DNA from: Lewinellaceae bacterium
Lineage (GTDB): Bacteria; Bacteroidota; Bacteroidia; Chitinophagales; Saprospiraceae
Length of the DNA: 64,000 bases
Direction of reading: 5' to 3'
Assembly (NCBI GenBank): GCA_020636315.1
Contig: JACJYA010000023.1
Span: 1 to 64,000 of the forward strand
The notes below the pieces were generated by a model. The model was not told where the DNA came from and did no database searches. It saw only the letters and a list, made by a program, of their open reading frames with translations. Below are positions 9,044 through 18,073 of the stretch, piece by piece. The position numbers and the translations under genes are program-made. Within the stretch, counting starts at the first letter, position 1; each line of letters starts with the position of its first letter.

Positions 9044-11194
9044 CTACAGCAAAATGCGGGCGTCAACTACTTTTATGCCGTGCCTGCCGGCAAAAACGGG
9101 GTTGAGGTCAATTTCCCTGATCTCCGGAAAGTCAGTCACCAGTTGAGACAGGCGGAGCAGCCCCTCAATGACAGCTTCCATATCGGCGGCGGGAATATCG
9201 CGGAAACCTTTCAGCATTTCGAAAACTTTCACTTCTCTGATCATTTCTGCTGCATCCTCGCGGGAAATCGGGGCCAGGCGGAATGAGACGTCTTTCAGCA
9301 CCTCCACGTATTTTCCCCCCAGGCCGAACATCAGCAGGTGCCCCAACTGTTCATTGTGTTGCGCACCGAAGATCAGCTCGGCGCCTTCAGTTACCAGTTC
9401 CTGGATGAATACCCCTTCAATTCGTGCGCCCGGAACCCTTTCAGGGACGATGGAAAGAATCCTGTCATAAGCTCTGGCAAGTTCCCTTTCATCATCAATG
9501 TCGAGGATCACCCCTCCGGTATCGGACTTGTGGATGACGTCGGGAGAAACTACGCTGGCAGCCAGAGGATAACCGATCGATCTGCCGGCTTCCAGGGCCT
9601 CCTCTTTACTCCGGGCAAAGCGGTGCCGCGCCGTTTCAAAACCATAAGCTTCAAGTATGCGGTAACTCTCGGGGCCTTTGAGGAAGGAATCCCGGGCATT
9701 ACGGATTTCGTCCTCCACTGTTCTTTTATCTACCTCAAAAGTAACCGGTTCGCTCCGGGCCCGCTGGCTCAGGCGGGTGAAGCGGATAGCGGTGGTGCAG
9801 GCCTGCACGGCATTCTCGACGAAGGGATAGTTCGGGATCTTTTTCGTGCGGAGTATGCGGGTCATTTTTTCCATCACCCCTTCTTCAAAAGTTGCGAAGG
9901 AAGTGGCCAGGGTGATGCCCTTTTCGCGGGCCGTATCGGCAAAACGGGCCACCATACTGGCAATCTCTTCCATGTCGGTCATCATTTGAGGGGTGCAAAT
10001 GACCAGGAGGACATCGGCTTCTCCGGAGTCGATAATGTTTTTTAAGGCGTGCTCATAACGGCCGGTGCCGGCATCGCCAACGAGATCGACCGGGTTTCGG
10101 ACACTGACCGTTTCGGGCAGTTTTTCTTTCAGCTTGTTCTTCAAACCCTCGGATAATTCTGGGATCTGCGCTCCCCGTCGTTCCGCTTCATCAGCAGCCA
10201 TGATGGCCGGGCCGCCGGCATTTGTCAGGATCACCATGCGGCTTCCGGAGGGGATCGGCTGCTCAGACAGGCAGAGCGCCTGGCTGAACAACTCCTCGAT
10301 GCTCCCGACCCGGATGGCGCCGCCCTGGCGGAACAGAAAGCTGAGCACATCGTCGCGCTGGGAGAGCGCTCCGGTATGAGAAGCCACGGCCCTCTTGCCG
10401 CTTTCGCTTCTGCCGGATTTGATTACCAGTATGGGTTTTGCTTTCTCCCCCCTGGTGATGCGGGCGGCCGCATCGATGAAGGCCCTTGGGGAAGCGAGGT
10501 TTTCCAGGTAGGCCAGAACCACCTTGGTGGCGTCGTCCCCGGCAAGCAGTTCCAGGATGTGATTCTCATTGAGCATGGCCTTGTTGCCCAGGGAAACGAA
10601 TTTCGAAAAACCGATGCCATTTTCGGCAGCGTATTCCAGGCCGTAAACGCCGACCGCCCCACTCTGTGAGAGGAAAGAAACGTTGCCCCGCCCGGCCTCG
10701 CGGCGGGCGAAGGTGGCATTCATCTGTACTTCCGGAGCGGCGTTGATGATACCCAGGCAGTTGGGGCCCAGGAAAGTGATGCCGTGCCTCCTGGCGATCC
10801 GGATGACCTCTTCTTCCAGTTCTCTGCCTTTTTTTCCGATTTCTCTGAAACCGGCAGTGATGATGACGGCAGCTTCAATGTTTTTTTCTCCGCACTCTTC
10901 CAGTATCTGCGGAACAATTTCCCGGGGGACGGCGATAAGGGCAAGCTGGACTTCGTCTTCAATATCGAGGACAGAACCATAGGCCTTCAGGCCCAGAATG
11001 CTGTCCGCTCGGGGGTTGACCGGGTAAAGCCTCCCCTTGAAGTTGCCCAGCAGGAGGTTTTTAAGCACCCCGAAGCTCACGCTGCTTTCATCCCGCGATG
11101 CGCCGATGATGGCGATACTTTTGGGTTGGAAAAGGGTAGGAAGCAAGGCCGTGGCCTGGGTGGGTTGGTCTGTGAGTAGGTTGGCCATTTTCAT
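9044..11194 (-). CDS. ADP-forming acetate/acyl-CoA synthetase, fused alpha-beta
   Basis: The 716-residue protein combines an N-terminal CoA-binding Rossmann domain (SIAIIGASRDESSVSFGVLK, about residues 27-46), a succinyl-CoA-ligase-like flavodoxin domain (FLGPNCLGIINA; catalytic phospho-His region ASHTGALSQRDDV, about 270) and a C-terminal ATP-grasp domain (GYPLAASVVSPDVIHKSDTG, about 560). It interconverts an acyl-CoA plus ADP and phosphate with the free acid, CoA and ATP, in the cytoplasm. All three domains are present in the fused order seen in many bacteria. Acetate is the usual substrate, but branched or aromatic acids are possible. It stands alone. Confidence 0.92.
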   Translation of the reverse strand: MKMANLLTDQPTQATALLPTLFQPKSIAIIGASRDESSVSFGVLKNLLLGNFKGRLYPVNPRADSILGLKAYGSVLDIEDEVQLALIAVPREIVPQILEECGEKNIEAAVIITAGFREIGKKGRELEEEVIRIARRHGITFLGPNCLGIINAAPEVQMNATFARREAGRGNVSFLSQSGAVGVYGLEYAAENGIGFSKFVSLGNKAMLNENHILELLAGDDATKVVLAYLENLASPRAFIDAAARITRGEKAKPILVIKSGRSESGKRAVASHTGALSQRDDVLSFLFRQGGAIRVGSIEELFSQALCLSEQPIPSGSRMVILTNAGGPAIMAADEAERRGAQIPELSEGLKNKLKEKLPETVSVRNPVDLVGDAGTGRYEHALKNIIDSGEADVLLVICTPQMMTDMEEIASMVARFADTAREKGITLATSFATFEEGVMEKMTRILRTKKIPNYPFVENAVQACTTAIRFTRLSQRARSEPVTFEVDKRTVEDEIRNARDSFLKGPESYRILEAYGFETARHRFARSKEEALEAGRSIGYPLAASVVSPDVIHKSDTGGVILDIDDERELARAYDRILSIVPERVPGARIEGVFIQELVTEGAELIFGAQHNEQLGHLLMFGLGGKYVEVLKDVSFRLAPISREDAAEMIREVKVFEMLKGFRDIPAADMEAVIEGLLRLSQLVTDFPEIREIDLNPVFAGRHGIKVVDARILL

Positions 11195-11276
11195 TTATTT
11201 TGGGAGAAGTTATATAAATACAAACAATGGGAGAAAGGGCAAGTTGTGGCCCTCAGTCAGGATTTTAACTTCCTGA

Positions 11277-11460
11277 AATGGCAATCCTCTCATCAGGGAA
11301 CCGGTGGGTTTGATCCTGGAACACGAGAAAGAAGTTGACGGCGGCCTCAATCCGGCAGCAACCATCCGGCATAGCGACGTTTGTGTCAAGGGGATGTTCC
11401 TGAACTACGCAACCTACTTCGAGGCGGAGGAAGAACAATTGCATTCCATTGCGGACTTTA
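11277..11460 (+). pseudogene. Remnant resembling a squalene-cyclase/prenyltransferase-like repeat protein
   Basis: An open stretch reads a short protein piece containing EKEVDGGLNPAATIRHSDV and GMFLNYATYF. The pattern of a His-Ser-Asp, then Cys and GMFLNYA, reminds me of squalene-cyclase-like repeat proteins of unknown function, but this is from memory and unverified. The frame has no good start and runs into the 3' end of the convergent methyltransferase gene. The fragment is therefore a truncated relic or chance coding-like sequence. Confidence 0.3.
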
Positions 11461-12222
11461 TTCTTTCCTTCCCACCAGTAGCAAATTCTCGGGCAACCCC
11501 TGTAGCGGCGCCCCTTCCCAATCCCCTACATGAGTGCCGAATTCAGCGGCTTCGATCAGCTGGCAGCCTGCCTGCAGCATAGCCTGAATGAGGCTGCTTA
11601 CTGTCCAGCGGAACTCATAGCAGGGGTAGCCTCCGGCTTTTGGTTCCAGAATATCGTTGGAGTATTCGTAGCGAAAAGGGCCAGGGGAAAAGTAGTCTGC
11701 CTCAACTTCCAACCGGCCGGTATTTTTCTTCCATATTCGGCGGAAGGGATGGTATTCATTGACCATGAACAGGCCGTCAGGTTTCAGGATGCGGGCGGCC
11801 TCGTTGTAATACTGTTGTAGAGCGGAAACCCATACGGCTACGTGCCCGCCGGTGTAAACCAGGCCAAAATCATTATCCGGCAAAGCGGAAAGGTCCGTGA
11901 CATCTGCCTGAATAAAGGTAATATCCAGGTTCAGAGCCCTGGCTCTTTCCCCGGCGTTTTCCAGTTGCTTTTCCGAGATGTCAATTGAGGTGACGCGGGC
12001 GCCCATCCCGGCAAAGGCCAGTACGGCCAAATTGTCGCCACTGCCAAGAACAGCAATTTTCTTTTCGCTGATATTTTCGAAGTATTTCATTTCCTGAGGG
12101 GCGAATACCATTTCCGGACGGTTGGGGATGTCCTTCCAGGTTCCTCTCCGGTCAATCATGGCCTTCCATTTTGGGGCAGCAGCGTTCCAGCGGGTTCGGT
12201 TGGCGTTGTGGTATGGGTTCAT
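11458..12222 (-). CDS. Class I SAM-dependent methyltransferase
   Basis: 254 residues. Motif I is KIAVLGSGDNLAVLAFAGMG (about 55-74), followed by an acidic motif II end (TSIDISEKQLENA, about 79), DVTDLSALPDNDFGLVYTGG (about 108) and ARILKPDGLFMVNEYHPF (about 143). These define the Rossmann SAM-binding core. The N-terminal NPYHNANRTRWNAAAPKW is typical of small-molecule methyltransferases of the Methyltransf_11/25 type. The substrate is unknown and no biosynthetic partners lie next to it. It may be monocistronic, transcribed toward the acyl-CoA synthetase gene with 264 bp between them. Confidence 0.88.
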   Translation of the reverse strand: MNPYHNANRTRWNAAAPKWKAMIDRRGTWKDIPNRPEMVFAPQEMKYFENISEKKIAVLGSGDNLAVLAFAGMGARVTSIDISEKQLENAGERARALNLDITFIQADVTDLSALPDNDFGLVYTGGHVAVWVSALQQYYNEAARILKPDGLFMVNEYHPFRRIWKKNTGRLEVEADYFSPGPFRYEYSNDILEPKAGGYPCYEFRWTVSSLIQAMLQAGCQLIEAAEFGTHVGDWEGAPLQGLPENLLLVGRKE

Positions 12223-12620
12223 CGTTTAGGGGTGTTTCGGGTGAAAAATAAAACCCTTTCTACAAACTTTTGGGAAGTTCGGTTCCGTAACCGTAACTGA
12301 ATAAACGCAAAAAATAAGCCCGGCACCAGGCAGGAAGGACTGAGAGTATGTTTGGAGCCCATTGATTGAATTTTGAACAAACTCTAAATATCCAGTAGGG
12401 GTGGGGAAAACCGGGAGAAAGGCGGGGGCCAACATTTCGAAGAACGATGCGTTTTGAAGGAAAAGATTTGTTTTGCAACTTTAGAATCGGAACTGATCTA
12501 AACTTATTTTACATTCTCTGAGCACATTCGCTCAAAAAATGACCAAAATCATTTGTCCATTCGAATAAACTGCTGAAATTTTTGTTGTTTATTAAAAGGA
12601 AACCAAAACGCAAGACTAAT
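12223..12620 (+). other. Noncoding interval with a dispersed-repeat end
   Basis: No convincing gene in about 400 bp. At 12,368-12,390 lies GAATTTTGAACAAACTCTAA, the reverse complement of a TTAGAGTTTGTTC element seen again at 36.6 and 43.4 kb. An AT-rich stretch before 12,621 probably holds the DUF2007 promoter. Confidence 0.5.
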
Positions 12621-12839
12621 ATGAGAGAAGGTTGGGTAAAGATCTATTCGTCCGTCGAAGAATTTAAAGCCAGGATCGTTGAAGACATCCTGAAGCAGAA
12701 TGGCATCGAGAGCCACATTGTCGAAAAGCGCGACTCGGCAATTCCTTCGCTTGGGGAATCTGCCTTATACACTCCTTCGGAGAAGGCAGAAGCAGCTTTG
12801 GCTATTTTGAAGAAAGAGCAGTTGGTGGAAGAGGAGTAA
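12621..12839 (+). CDS. DUF2007 domain protein (putative signal-transducing protein)
   Basis: 72 residues from an ATG whose product begins MREGWVKIYSSVEEFKARIV. The pattern of a short strand, a helix with E..KARIVEDILKQNGI, and a C-terminal helix ALAILKK matches the small DUF2007 family. This is a PII-like ferredoxin-fold domain of unknown role. An earlier in-frame start at 12,582 would add 13 basic residues that do not fit the family, so the ATG at 12,621 is preferred. It lies 125 bp upstream of msrB in the same direction. Confidence 0.8.
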   Translation: MREGWVKIYSSVEEFKARIVEDILKQNGIESHIVEKRDSAIPSLGESALYTPSEKAEAALAILKKEQLVEEE

Positions 12840-12964
12840 ATAGTGTATCAGTAAATCAGAGAGTGGCCCGGAAAACGTCCGGGGGGCGATAGTGTGATGT
12901 GCCCTCCTGCCGTTTCCGCCAACCTTTTGCCTTTCCAATTGTATTGAAGGAAAAACGGCCTCAC

Positions 12965-13378
12965 ATGAAAAGTAAGGAAAACTGGAACGGACTCAGCAAG
13001 GAAGAAGAGTACGTCATTGAGCACAAAGGCACCGAGCGGCCTTTTACGGGAGAATATTACAATAATAAGGCGGCCGGTGTCTATGTTTGCCGGCGATGCG
13101 AAGCGCCTTTGTATCGCTCAGAAGACAAATTCGATTCCGGCTGCGGATGGCCCAGCTTCGATGATGAGATACCGGGTGCAGTGCGCCGGGAGCGCGATGC
13201 CGACGGCCGCCGGACGGAGATCCTGTGCAACAATTGCGGCGGGCATCTGGGGCATGTCTTTCTGGGGGAGCGGTTTACACCCAAAAACACCCGCCATTGC
13301 GTCAATTCCTTGTCTATGAAATTCATTCCACTGGAAGAATGGGAAAAAGCGGAAGCAGGAAAAAAAACTACTTCTTAG
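12965..13378 (+). CDS. msrB: Peptide-methionine (R)-S-oxide reductase MsrB
   Basis: 137 residues, the usual length for a free-standing MsrB. Two structural zinc CxxC pairs are present (CRRC, about 40-43, and CNNC, about 90-93). The catalytic Cys sits in RHCVNSLSMKF (about 117), with the conserved HLGHVF and CGWPSF motifs. It reduces methionine-R-sulfoxide in proteins in the cytoplasm. No signal peptide is seen from the chosen ATG at 12,965; an upstream in-frame start at 12,899 adds an unlikely tail. No msrA lies nearby. Confidence 0.95.
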   Translation: MKSKENWNGLSKEEEYVIEHKGTERPFTGEYYNNKAAGVYVCRRCEAPLYRSEDKFDSGCGWPSFDDEIPGAVRRERDADGRRTEILCNNCGGHLGHVFLGERFTPKNTRHCVNSLSMKFIPLEEWEKAEAGKKTTS

Positions 13379-13473
13379 GAAAATAGGTGGACTGATTTAG
13401 GTTTTTAATAAATCGTAAACCAGTGCATTCGTAGCTCTTACACCAGCCAGAGTAGTGCCGCAGGTAGAGATTT

Positions 13474-13535
13474 AGAGCTTGTCCAAATTTCCATCAATTG
13501 GCTGCAAGCGGCAAATTTCATCCTGCACTTCGTTG
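13474..13535 (+). repeat. Partial copy of a MITE-like repeat (see 35,114-35,281)
   Basis: The segment starts GAGCTTGTCCAA and ends CTGCACTTCGTTG. With small gaps it aligns to the left half of the inverted-repeat element at 35.1 kb (GAGCCTGTCGGA ... CTGCACTTCGTTG). The right half is not recognisable here. Confidence 0.5.
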
Positions 13536-13576
13536 AAAAGCCTTCCCGATGCTTTGGCTTTTTTACGCCAGAGATA

Positions 13577-13670
13577 AGAACATGAGTCATCCCGAATTTT
13601 ATTTCAGGCTGAAGGCCTGAAATAATATCCCAGAGAATATCATTTTGAAATTTGGGATGACTCATGTTCT
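13577..13670. repeat. Nested inverted repeat between msrB and the porin-like gene
   Basis: Perfect 17-nt arms (AGAACATGAGTCATCCC at 13,577-13,593 and its complement at 13,654-13,670) enclose an inner 9-bp hairpin (ATTTCAGGC / GCCTGAAAT, 13,601-13,623). It lies between convergent genes. The rest of 13,379-13,767 shows no credible gene; an open minus-strand frame there is mostly made of this repeat. Confidence 0.7.
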
Positions 13671-13767
13671 GACACCATGTAGATGCGCGACGGGATTGGT
13701 TTCTTTCCGGCAGGCGAAAAACTGCCACCCGAAGCAGGGTAAAATCTATGGCATCACTCACAGGGGC

Positions 13768-14556
13768 TTAACGGCTCAGCCGGTATGTATAGGAAACGCC
13801 TAAAGATAAATAAGCGTCAAACCAGTCTCCACCCCGGCGATAGAGGTTTGAGATGTATTCCGCCTCTTCAGGAGAAATATTCGGGCGGCTCAACCGGGCG
13901 GCCAGTTCCCCTTTTTCCTCATAGATCTGGTTGTAATCCAGGGTGACACCGGTTACATCATCGAGATAATCCGTGAATAACTTTCTTGCGCTGAGCTCCA
14001 GGCTAAGAGAACCGCGTTTGCTCAGAATGAGCCTCAGTCCGGCGCCCACCGGGATTGCGACCTGCGTCCGGCTGTAAGGGCGTTCAAAGTCTTTCAGTCC
14101 CTGTCCTTCCGTGCCGATGGGCTGAAGCGCTAAATATCCCGATTCATACTGGGCTTCCGGGTCAAAGTGAAAGACAGCCACTCCACCGAACAGATAGGGA
14201 GTAATCAGAGGAGAATCCCCCAGGAAATTATCGGGGATGAGGTACCATTCACCAACGACTGCGGCTTCGAGGAGGTTGGTCTGAAACGAAAGCTTTCGGT
14301 CCGGATAAGCGCTTCTGGCATCGTCGCCGCTGAGGTTGCCGTAGGTAAGGCTGCCCCGGAGCCCCAGGACACCTCTGCCGCGATAGCGGAAAACAACCCC
14401 TCCTGCCGGTTCGACAAAGCGGGTATAACGGGGGAGGATTTTCGGAGAGAGGTCACCGCTGTAAACGATGCCCCCAAAATAAATGCCCCCTTCAAAGTCC
14501 TGTGCCTGCATGAGCGTAGCACATGCCAGTAGTGTACTGATCAATAGAAATCTCAT
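13768..14556 (-). CDS. Outer-membrane beta-barrel protein, DUF6089-like
   Basis: 262 residues. A signal peptide (MRFLLISTLLACATLMQAQ) precedes a pattern of amphipathic strands: FEGGIYFGGIVYSGDLS, GLRGSLTYGNLSGDD, PYLFGGVAVFHFDPEAQY and VPVGAGLRLILSKRGSLSLE. It ends SLGVSYTYRLSR, with a penultimate Arg and an aromatic strand, as expected of a small porin-like barrel. The order of motifs is that of DUF6089, abundant in Saprospiria and Cytophagia. The function is unknown; a structural or transport role in the outer membrane is inferred. Monocistronic. Confidence 0.82.
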   Translation of the reverse strand: MRFLLISTLLACATLMQAQDFEGGIYFGGIVYSGDLSPKILPRYTRFVEPAGGVVFRYRGRGVLGLRGSLTYGNLSGDDARSAYPDRKLSFQTNLLEAAVVGEWYLIPDNFLGDSPLITPYLFGGVAVFHFDPEAQYESGYLALQPIGTEGQGLKDFERPYSRTQVAIPVGAGLRLILSKRGSLSLELSARKLFTDYLDDVTGVTLDYNQIYEEKGELAARLSRPNISPEEAEYISNLYRRGGDWFDAYLSLGVSYTYRLSR

Positions 14557-15229
14557 AATATGTTTGTTTTACAATTTACACTTTCAACCTGGAAAGCAAC
14601 TGCCAGATGACACTTGCTTTTACAGGCAACCATAACCGGCTATTCATACCGGTTCATTTTTGTTCCGTTCTTCTTTGGGAGCTAAGCTGCGGTCGTCAGT
14701 TGGAAGCCATTGGCCGGGGCCAGTTGTACTTCCTTCTTTCAGGGGGAATGATGGTTTGCTGGCGAACACCCTGGCTCCCTTACGGGAAAAGGCGCCGTCC
14801 AAGAGTGTTTTAGATACAGGCGGATGGAGGTATTGGCTGAGATTTGCACAACACATCCACATTTGCTGTGCCTGGTGGGCTGAGGCAAAAGCCGGCATTT
14901 CAGTATTTAGGGTTATGCCGGCCCTTCTGGCTCATGCCGAAGGCAGGAGAAAGAAAGATCAGTTGCTTTTTGGCTTTCATGCCATACCGATACAACCTAT
15001 CGGTTTTGTTGGTGGCAATTCGACCTAAAAATACATAATTATTTTGATATTGTCCACCCCTTTCTTTTGTGGTGTGTATAACAAATTGCACTTTTTGCTT
15101 GGGGAGTGGATTGGTAAACCCGCAGCAAAGCGAAGGGATTGCTAAGCCTTTCAGAGCCTGACTGTGCAATTTGTTATACCCCCTTTTGTGCAGCGGCCTC
15201 TGCATTATAATAATCCTGGGGCCGGAGGG
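14557..15229 (+). other. Noncoding interval with an inverted repeat
   Basis: About 670 bp with no gene I can support. Open frames here are low-complexity and lack family features. A perfect 16-nt inverted repeat (GTATAACAAATTGCAC at 15,076-15,091 and its complement at 15,164-15,179) brackets 72 bp. It could be a long hairpin at the 3' end of the CorA gene or the ends of a small repeat. Confidence 0.5.
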
Positions 15230-16318
15230 CTACAACCAATGTTTCCGCTTGAATAACAGGATCAGTACCACAGACAGCAGCAGCATAATGCCCCACAACC
15301 CGAAGTAACCGTATCTCCACTGCAGTTCCGGCATGTATTTGAAGTTCATGCCGTAAATGCCCGCCAGGAAGGTGAGCGGAATGAAAATGGTGGATATGAT
15401 GGTCAGTAGCTGGATGACGTTGTTCATCTTAAAACTGATCTCGGAAAGGTACAGGTCGTACAGGCCGCTCATCACATCGCGGTAGGTCTCGATGGTATCC
15501 ATCACCTGAATGGTATGGTCGTACAGGTCGCGGATGAATATACCGGTGTCCTCGGCAATGATCGGGTTGTCACTTCTTGAGAACCGGCTGATGGCCTCCC
15601 GGAGGGGGGAAACCATTTTTCGCAAAAGGATGGACTGCAGTTTCAGGTCGTGGATCTTCTGCTTGCTCTTGCTGTCGGGGTTGGAAAGGATCTCCTCTTC
15701 GAGGGTGTCCAGTACTTCTTCGATCTGGTCGAGCAGAAGGTAGTAATGATCCACAATGTTGTCAATAAGAGCGTAGGCCAGATAGTCGGGGCCTCTTTTC
15801 TTGATCTTACCCCGGCCGGACTGGATGCGTTCGCGGATGGCGGGAAAAAGGTCATCTTCGTCTTCCTGAAAGGAAATGACGAATCCATTGCCGGCGAAGA
15901 TCGCCACCTGTTCGGTTTTGATCTCCCATTCTATTTTGTCAAAGAAGAGGTACTGTACGGTCAGGAAAATACCTCCTTCATGTTCTTCAAATTTCGGGCG
16001 CTGCTGGGTATCGAGCACGTCTTCCAGGACCAGCGGGTGAATATTGAATTTTTCTCCTATGGCCTGGATCAACTCTACATTGTGGAGCCCCCGGATGTCA
16101 TACCAGCTTACCAGCGCGCCTTCTTCCGGCGCAGGAAGCTCATCTTTTACATGTTGTTCGAAGATCTGGCCCTCGGGGTTGAATTGCACCAGGGTTACGA
16201 GGGTTTGCTCTGCTTTCTTATGCCCGGTGAAAATCAGAGTGCCGGGCGGCAATCCCGTTTTGCGTTGCCGCTTGGGAAGGCGGACTGCCGGTAGCTTGGC
16301 CTTACGAAATTTCATCAT
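15230..16318 (-). CDS. corA: CorA family magnesium/divalent cation transporter
   Basis: About 362 residues from an ATG pair at 16,318/16,315. A GTG at 16,357 would add 13 residues and is less likely. There is a cytoplasmic N-terminal alpha/beta funnel and a long helix (residues about 190-290), then two TM helices. The signature YGMNF loop (about 330) follows TM1 (TIISTIFIPLTFLAGIYGMN), and a basic tail FKRKHWL ends the protein. It carries Mg2+ (possibly Co2+ or Ni2+) across the inner membrane as a pentamer. It stands alone, divergent from the CstB-like gene with about 180 bp between starts. Confidence 0.94.
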   Translation of the reverse strand: MMKFRKAKLPAVRLPKRQRKTGLPPGTLIFTGHKKAEQTLVTLVQFNPEGQIFEQHVKDELPAPEEGALVSWYDIRGLHNVELIQAIGEKFNIHPLVLEDVLDTQQRPKFEEHEGGIFLTVQYLFFDKIEWEIKTEQVAIFAGNGFVISFQEDEDDLFPAIRERIQSGRGKIKKRGPDYLAYALIDNIVDHYYLLLDQIEEVLDTLEEEILSNPDSKSKQKIHDLKLQSILLRKMVSPLREAISRFSRSDNPIIAEDTGIFIRDLYDHTIQVMDTIETYRDVMSGLYDLYLSEISFKMNNVIQLLTIISTIFIPLTFLAGIYGMNFKYMPELQWRYGYFGLWGIMLLLSVVLILLFKRKHWL

Positions 16319-16495
16319 GGGGGTAAAATACTTCAAATTTTGAAAAATGAAAAACACCCTTCTCTGGCTTTATCCCTGCTCCTTATTAATACGGAGCCAA
16401 TCATTCACTTGAAAATATGAAGGAATCTTCATAAATTTGATCGGCTATTGCCGGAAAAATTTACCGATAACACTAACCAAATCCTCACCTTTACT

Positions 16496-17914
16496 ATGAA
16501 AATCGAACAGATCTATACCGGATGCCTGGCCCAGGGGGCTTATTATATTGAAAGCAACGGGGAGGCTGCCATTGTTGACCCTCTGAGGGAAACCGAACCT
16601 TACCTGAAAAAAGCCAAAGACAACAACGCAACCATCAAGTATATCTTCGAGACACACTTCCATGCCGATTTCGTTTCCGGCCACCTGGACCTGGCGAAAA
16701 AGACAGGGGCGCGCATTGTTTACGGCCCGAATGCCGAAACGGAATATGAGAAATACGAAGCCAGAGACGGAGAGGAATTCAAATTGGGCGAAATAACCAT
16801 TCGGGTGTTGCATACTCCCGGGCATACTCCGGAGAGCACCACCTTCCTTCTGCTGGATGAGAAGGGCAAAGAACACGCCATTTTCTCAGGCGACACCCTG
16901 TTCATTGGTGATGTGGGCCGGCCGGACCTTGCCCAGAAGAAAGGCAGCCTGACCAAGGAAGACCTTGCAGGCTGGCTCTACGACAGCCTCCGCAACAAGA
17001 TCATGCCCCTGCCCGATGATGTGATCGTCTATCCCGCCCACGGCGCCGGTTCTGCCTGTGGTAAGAATATGAGTAAAGAGACCTGGGATACGCTGGGCAA
17101 TCAGAAGAAGACGAATTATGCGCTACGGGCAGATATGGCCCGGGAAGAATTCATACTGGAAGTCACGGAGGGCCTTCAGCCGCCACCCCAGTACTTTGCC
17201 AAGAATGCGAAGATCAATAAAACGGGCTACGAAAGTTTTGACACCATAATGGAGCGAGGGGCCCAGGCCCTGAGCCCGGAAGCCTTCGAACTGGCCGCCA
17301 ATGCCCAGGATGCTTTGGTGCTGGATGTGCGGGACAAGGAGGATTTCGTCCAGGGGTTTATTCCCAACAGTATTTTTATCGGGCTGGACGGCACCTTCGC
17401 GCCCTGGGTAGGCGCCCTGATCCCCGACCTGCAGCAACCCATTCTGATCGTCGCTCCGCAGGGGCGGGAGGAAGAAACCGTCATGCGCCTTTCGAGAGTT
17501 GGATATGACAATGCCATCGGCTACCTGGAAGGAGGGTTTGAAAACTGGCAAAAAGCCGGCAAGGAAACTGATGCCATCGATTCGATCTATGCCGAAGAGT
17601 TTGCCCGCCGTTATCAGGCTCAGCCAGACATCCATATTCTGGATGTGCGCAAGCCCGGCGAATGGAACGCTGAACGGCTGGAACCCGCCGAACATTTCGC
17701 ACTGGATTTCATCAATAACAACATGGCGGCCATAAAGCGGGATGAATTGTACTATCTGCATTGCCGCAGTGGGTACCGCTCGACAATTGCCGCTTCCATT
17801 TTAAAGTCCAGAGGGTATGATAACCTCGTCAACGTGCAATCTTCTCTGGAGGAGATCATAGCTGCCGGCATTCCGCAGACGGATTTCCAGTGTTCGGGCA
17901 AGGCTGAGGCCTGA
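16496..17914 (+). CDS. CstB-like persulfide dioxygenase with pseudo-rhodanese and rhodanese domains
   Basis: 472 residues in three domains. The first 250 or so form an ETHE1/metallo-beta-lactamase domain with metal ligands H54, H56, D58, H63 (THFHADFVSGH), H110 (TPGHTPES), D133 (SGDT) and H182 (YPAHG). Next is a rhodanese-fold domain (LDVRDKEDFVQG ... VAPQGREEET) whose catalytic Cys position is not Cys, so it looks inactive. Last is a rhodanese with active Cys at about residue 423 (LHCRSGYRS). This order, with an inactive middle rhodanese, is that of S. aureus CstB, which oxidises persulfides to sulfite and combines it with sulfane sulfur to give thiosulfate. The ATG at 16,496 is preferred to an in-frame TTG at 16,448. 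It lies next to SulP and FeS-NrfD genes on the same strand. Confidence 0.85.
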   Translation: MKIEQIYTGCLAQGAYYIESNGEAAIVDPLRETEPYLKKAKDNNATIKYIFETHFHADFVSGHLDLAKKTGARIVYGPNAETEYEKYEARDGEEFKLGEITIRVLHTPGHTPESTTFLLLDEKGKEHAIFSGDTLFIGDVGRPDLAQKKGSLTKEDLAGWLYDSLRNKIMPLPDDVIVYPAHGAGSACGKNMSKETWDTLGNQKKTNYALRADMAREEFILEVTEGLQPPPQYFAKNAKINKTGYESFDTIMERGAQALSPEAFELAANAQDALVLDVRDKEDFVQGFIPNSIFIGLDGTFAPWVGALIPDLQQPILIVAPQGREEETVMRLSRVGYDNAIGYLEGGFENWQKAGKETDAIDSIYAEEFARRYQAQPDIHILDVRKPGEWNAERLEPAEHFALDFINNNMAAIKRDELYYLHCRSGYRSTIAASILKSRGYDNLVNVQSSLEEIIAAGIPQTDFQCSGKAEA

Positions 17915-18073
17915 AAGGTAAAATTGTTTGATGGTTACATGGGTTCATTGTTGGGTATGGCCCTCAATCGAGCAGTGTAACCATCAAACCCACGAAACAA
18001 TGAAACAAGGAACCTGCATAGCGCAGCCCGCCCGGGCTGGGCCTGAGAAGTGCAGGGAAAAAACCATCAAACC

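Noticed and set aside
13438..13761. Minus-strand frame of 107 codons
   Set aside because: It is built across a nested palindrome and a repeat fragment and shows no protein-like features.
14660..15028. Plus-strand frame of 122 codons in the gap before corA
   Set aside because: Composition is not protein-like, there is no start context and no family resemblance.
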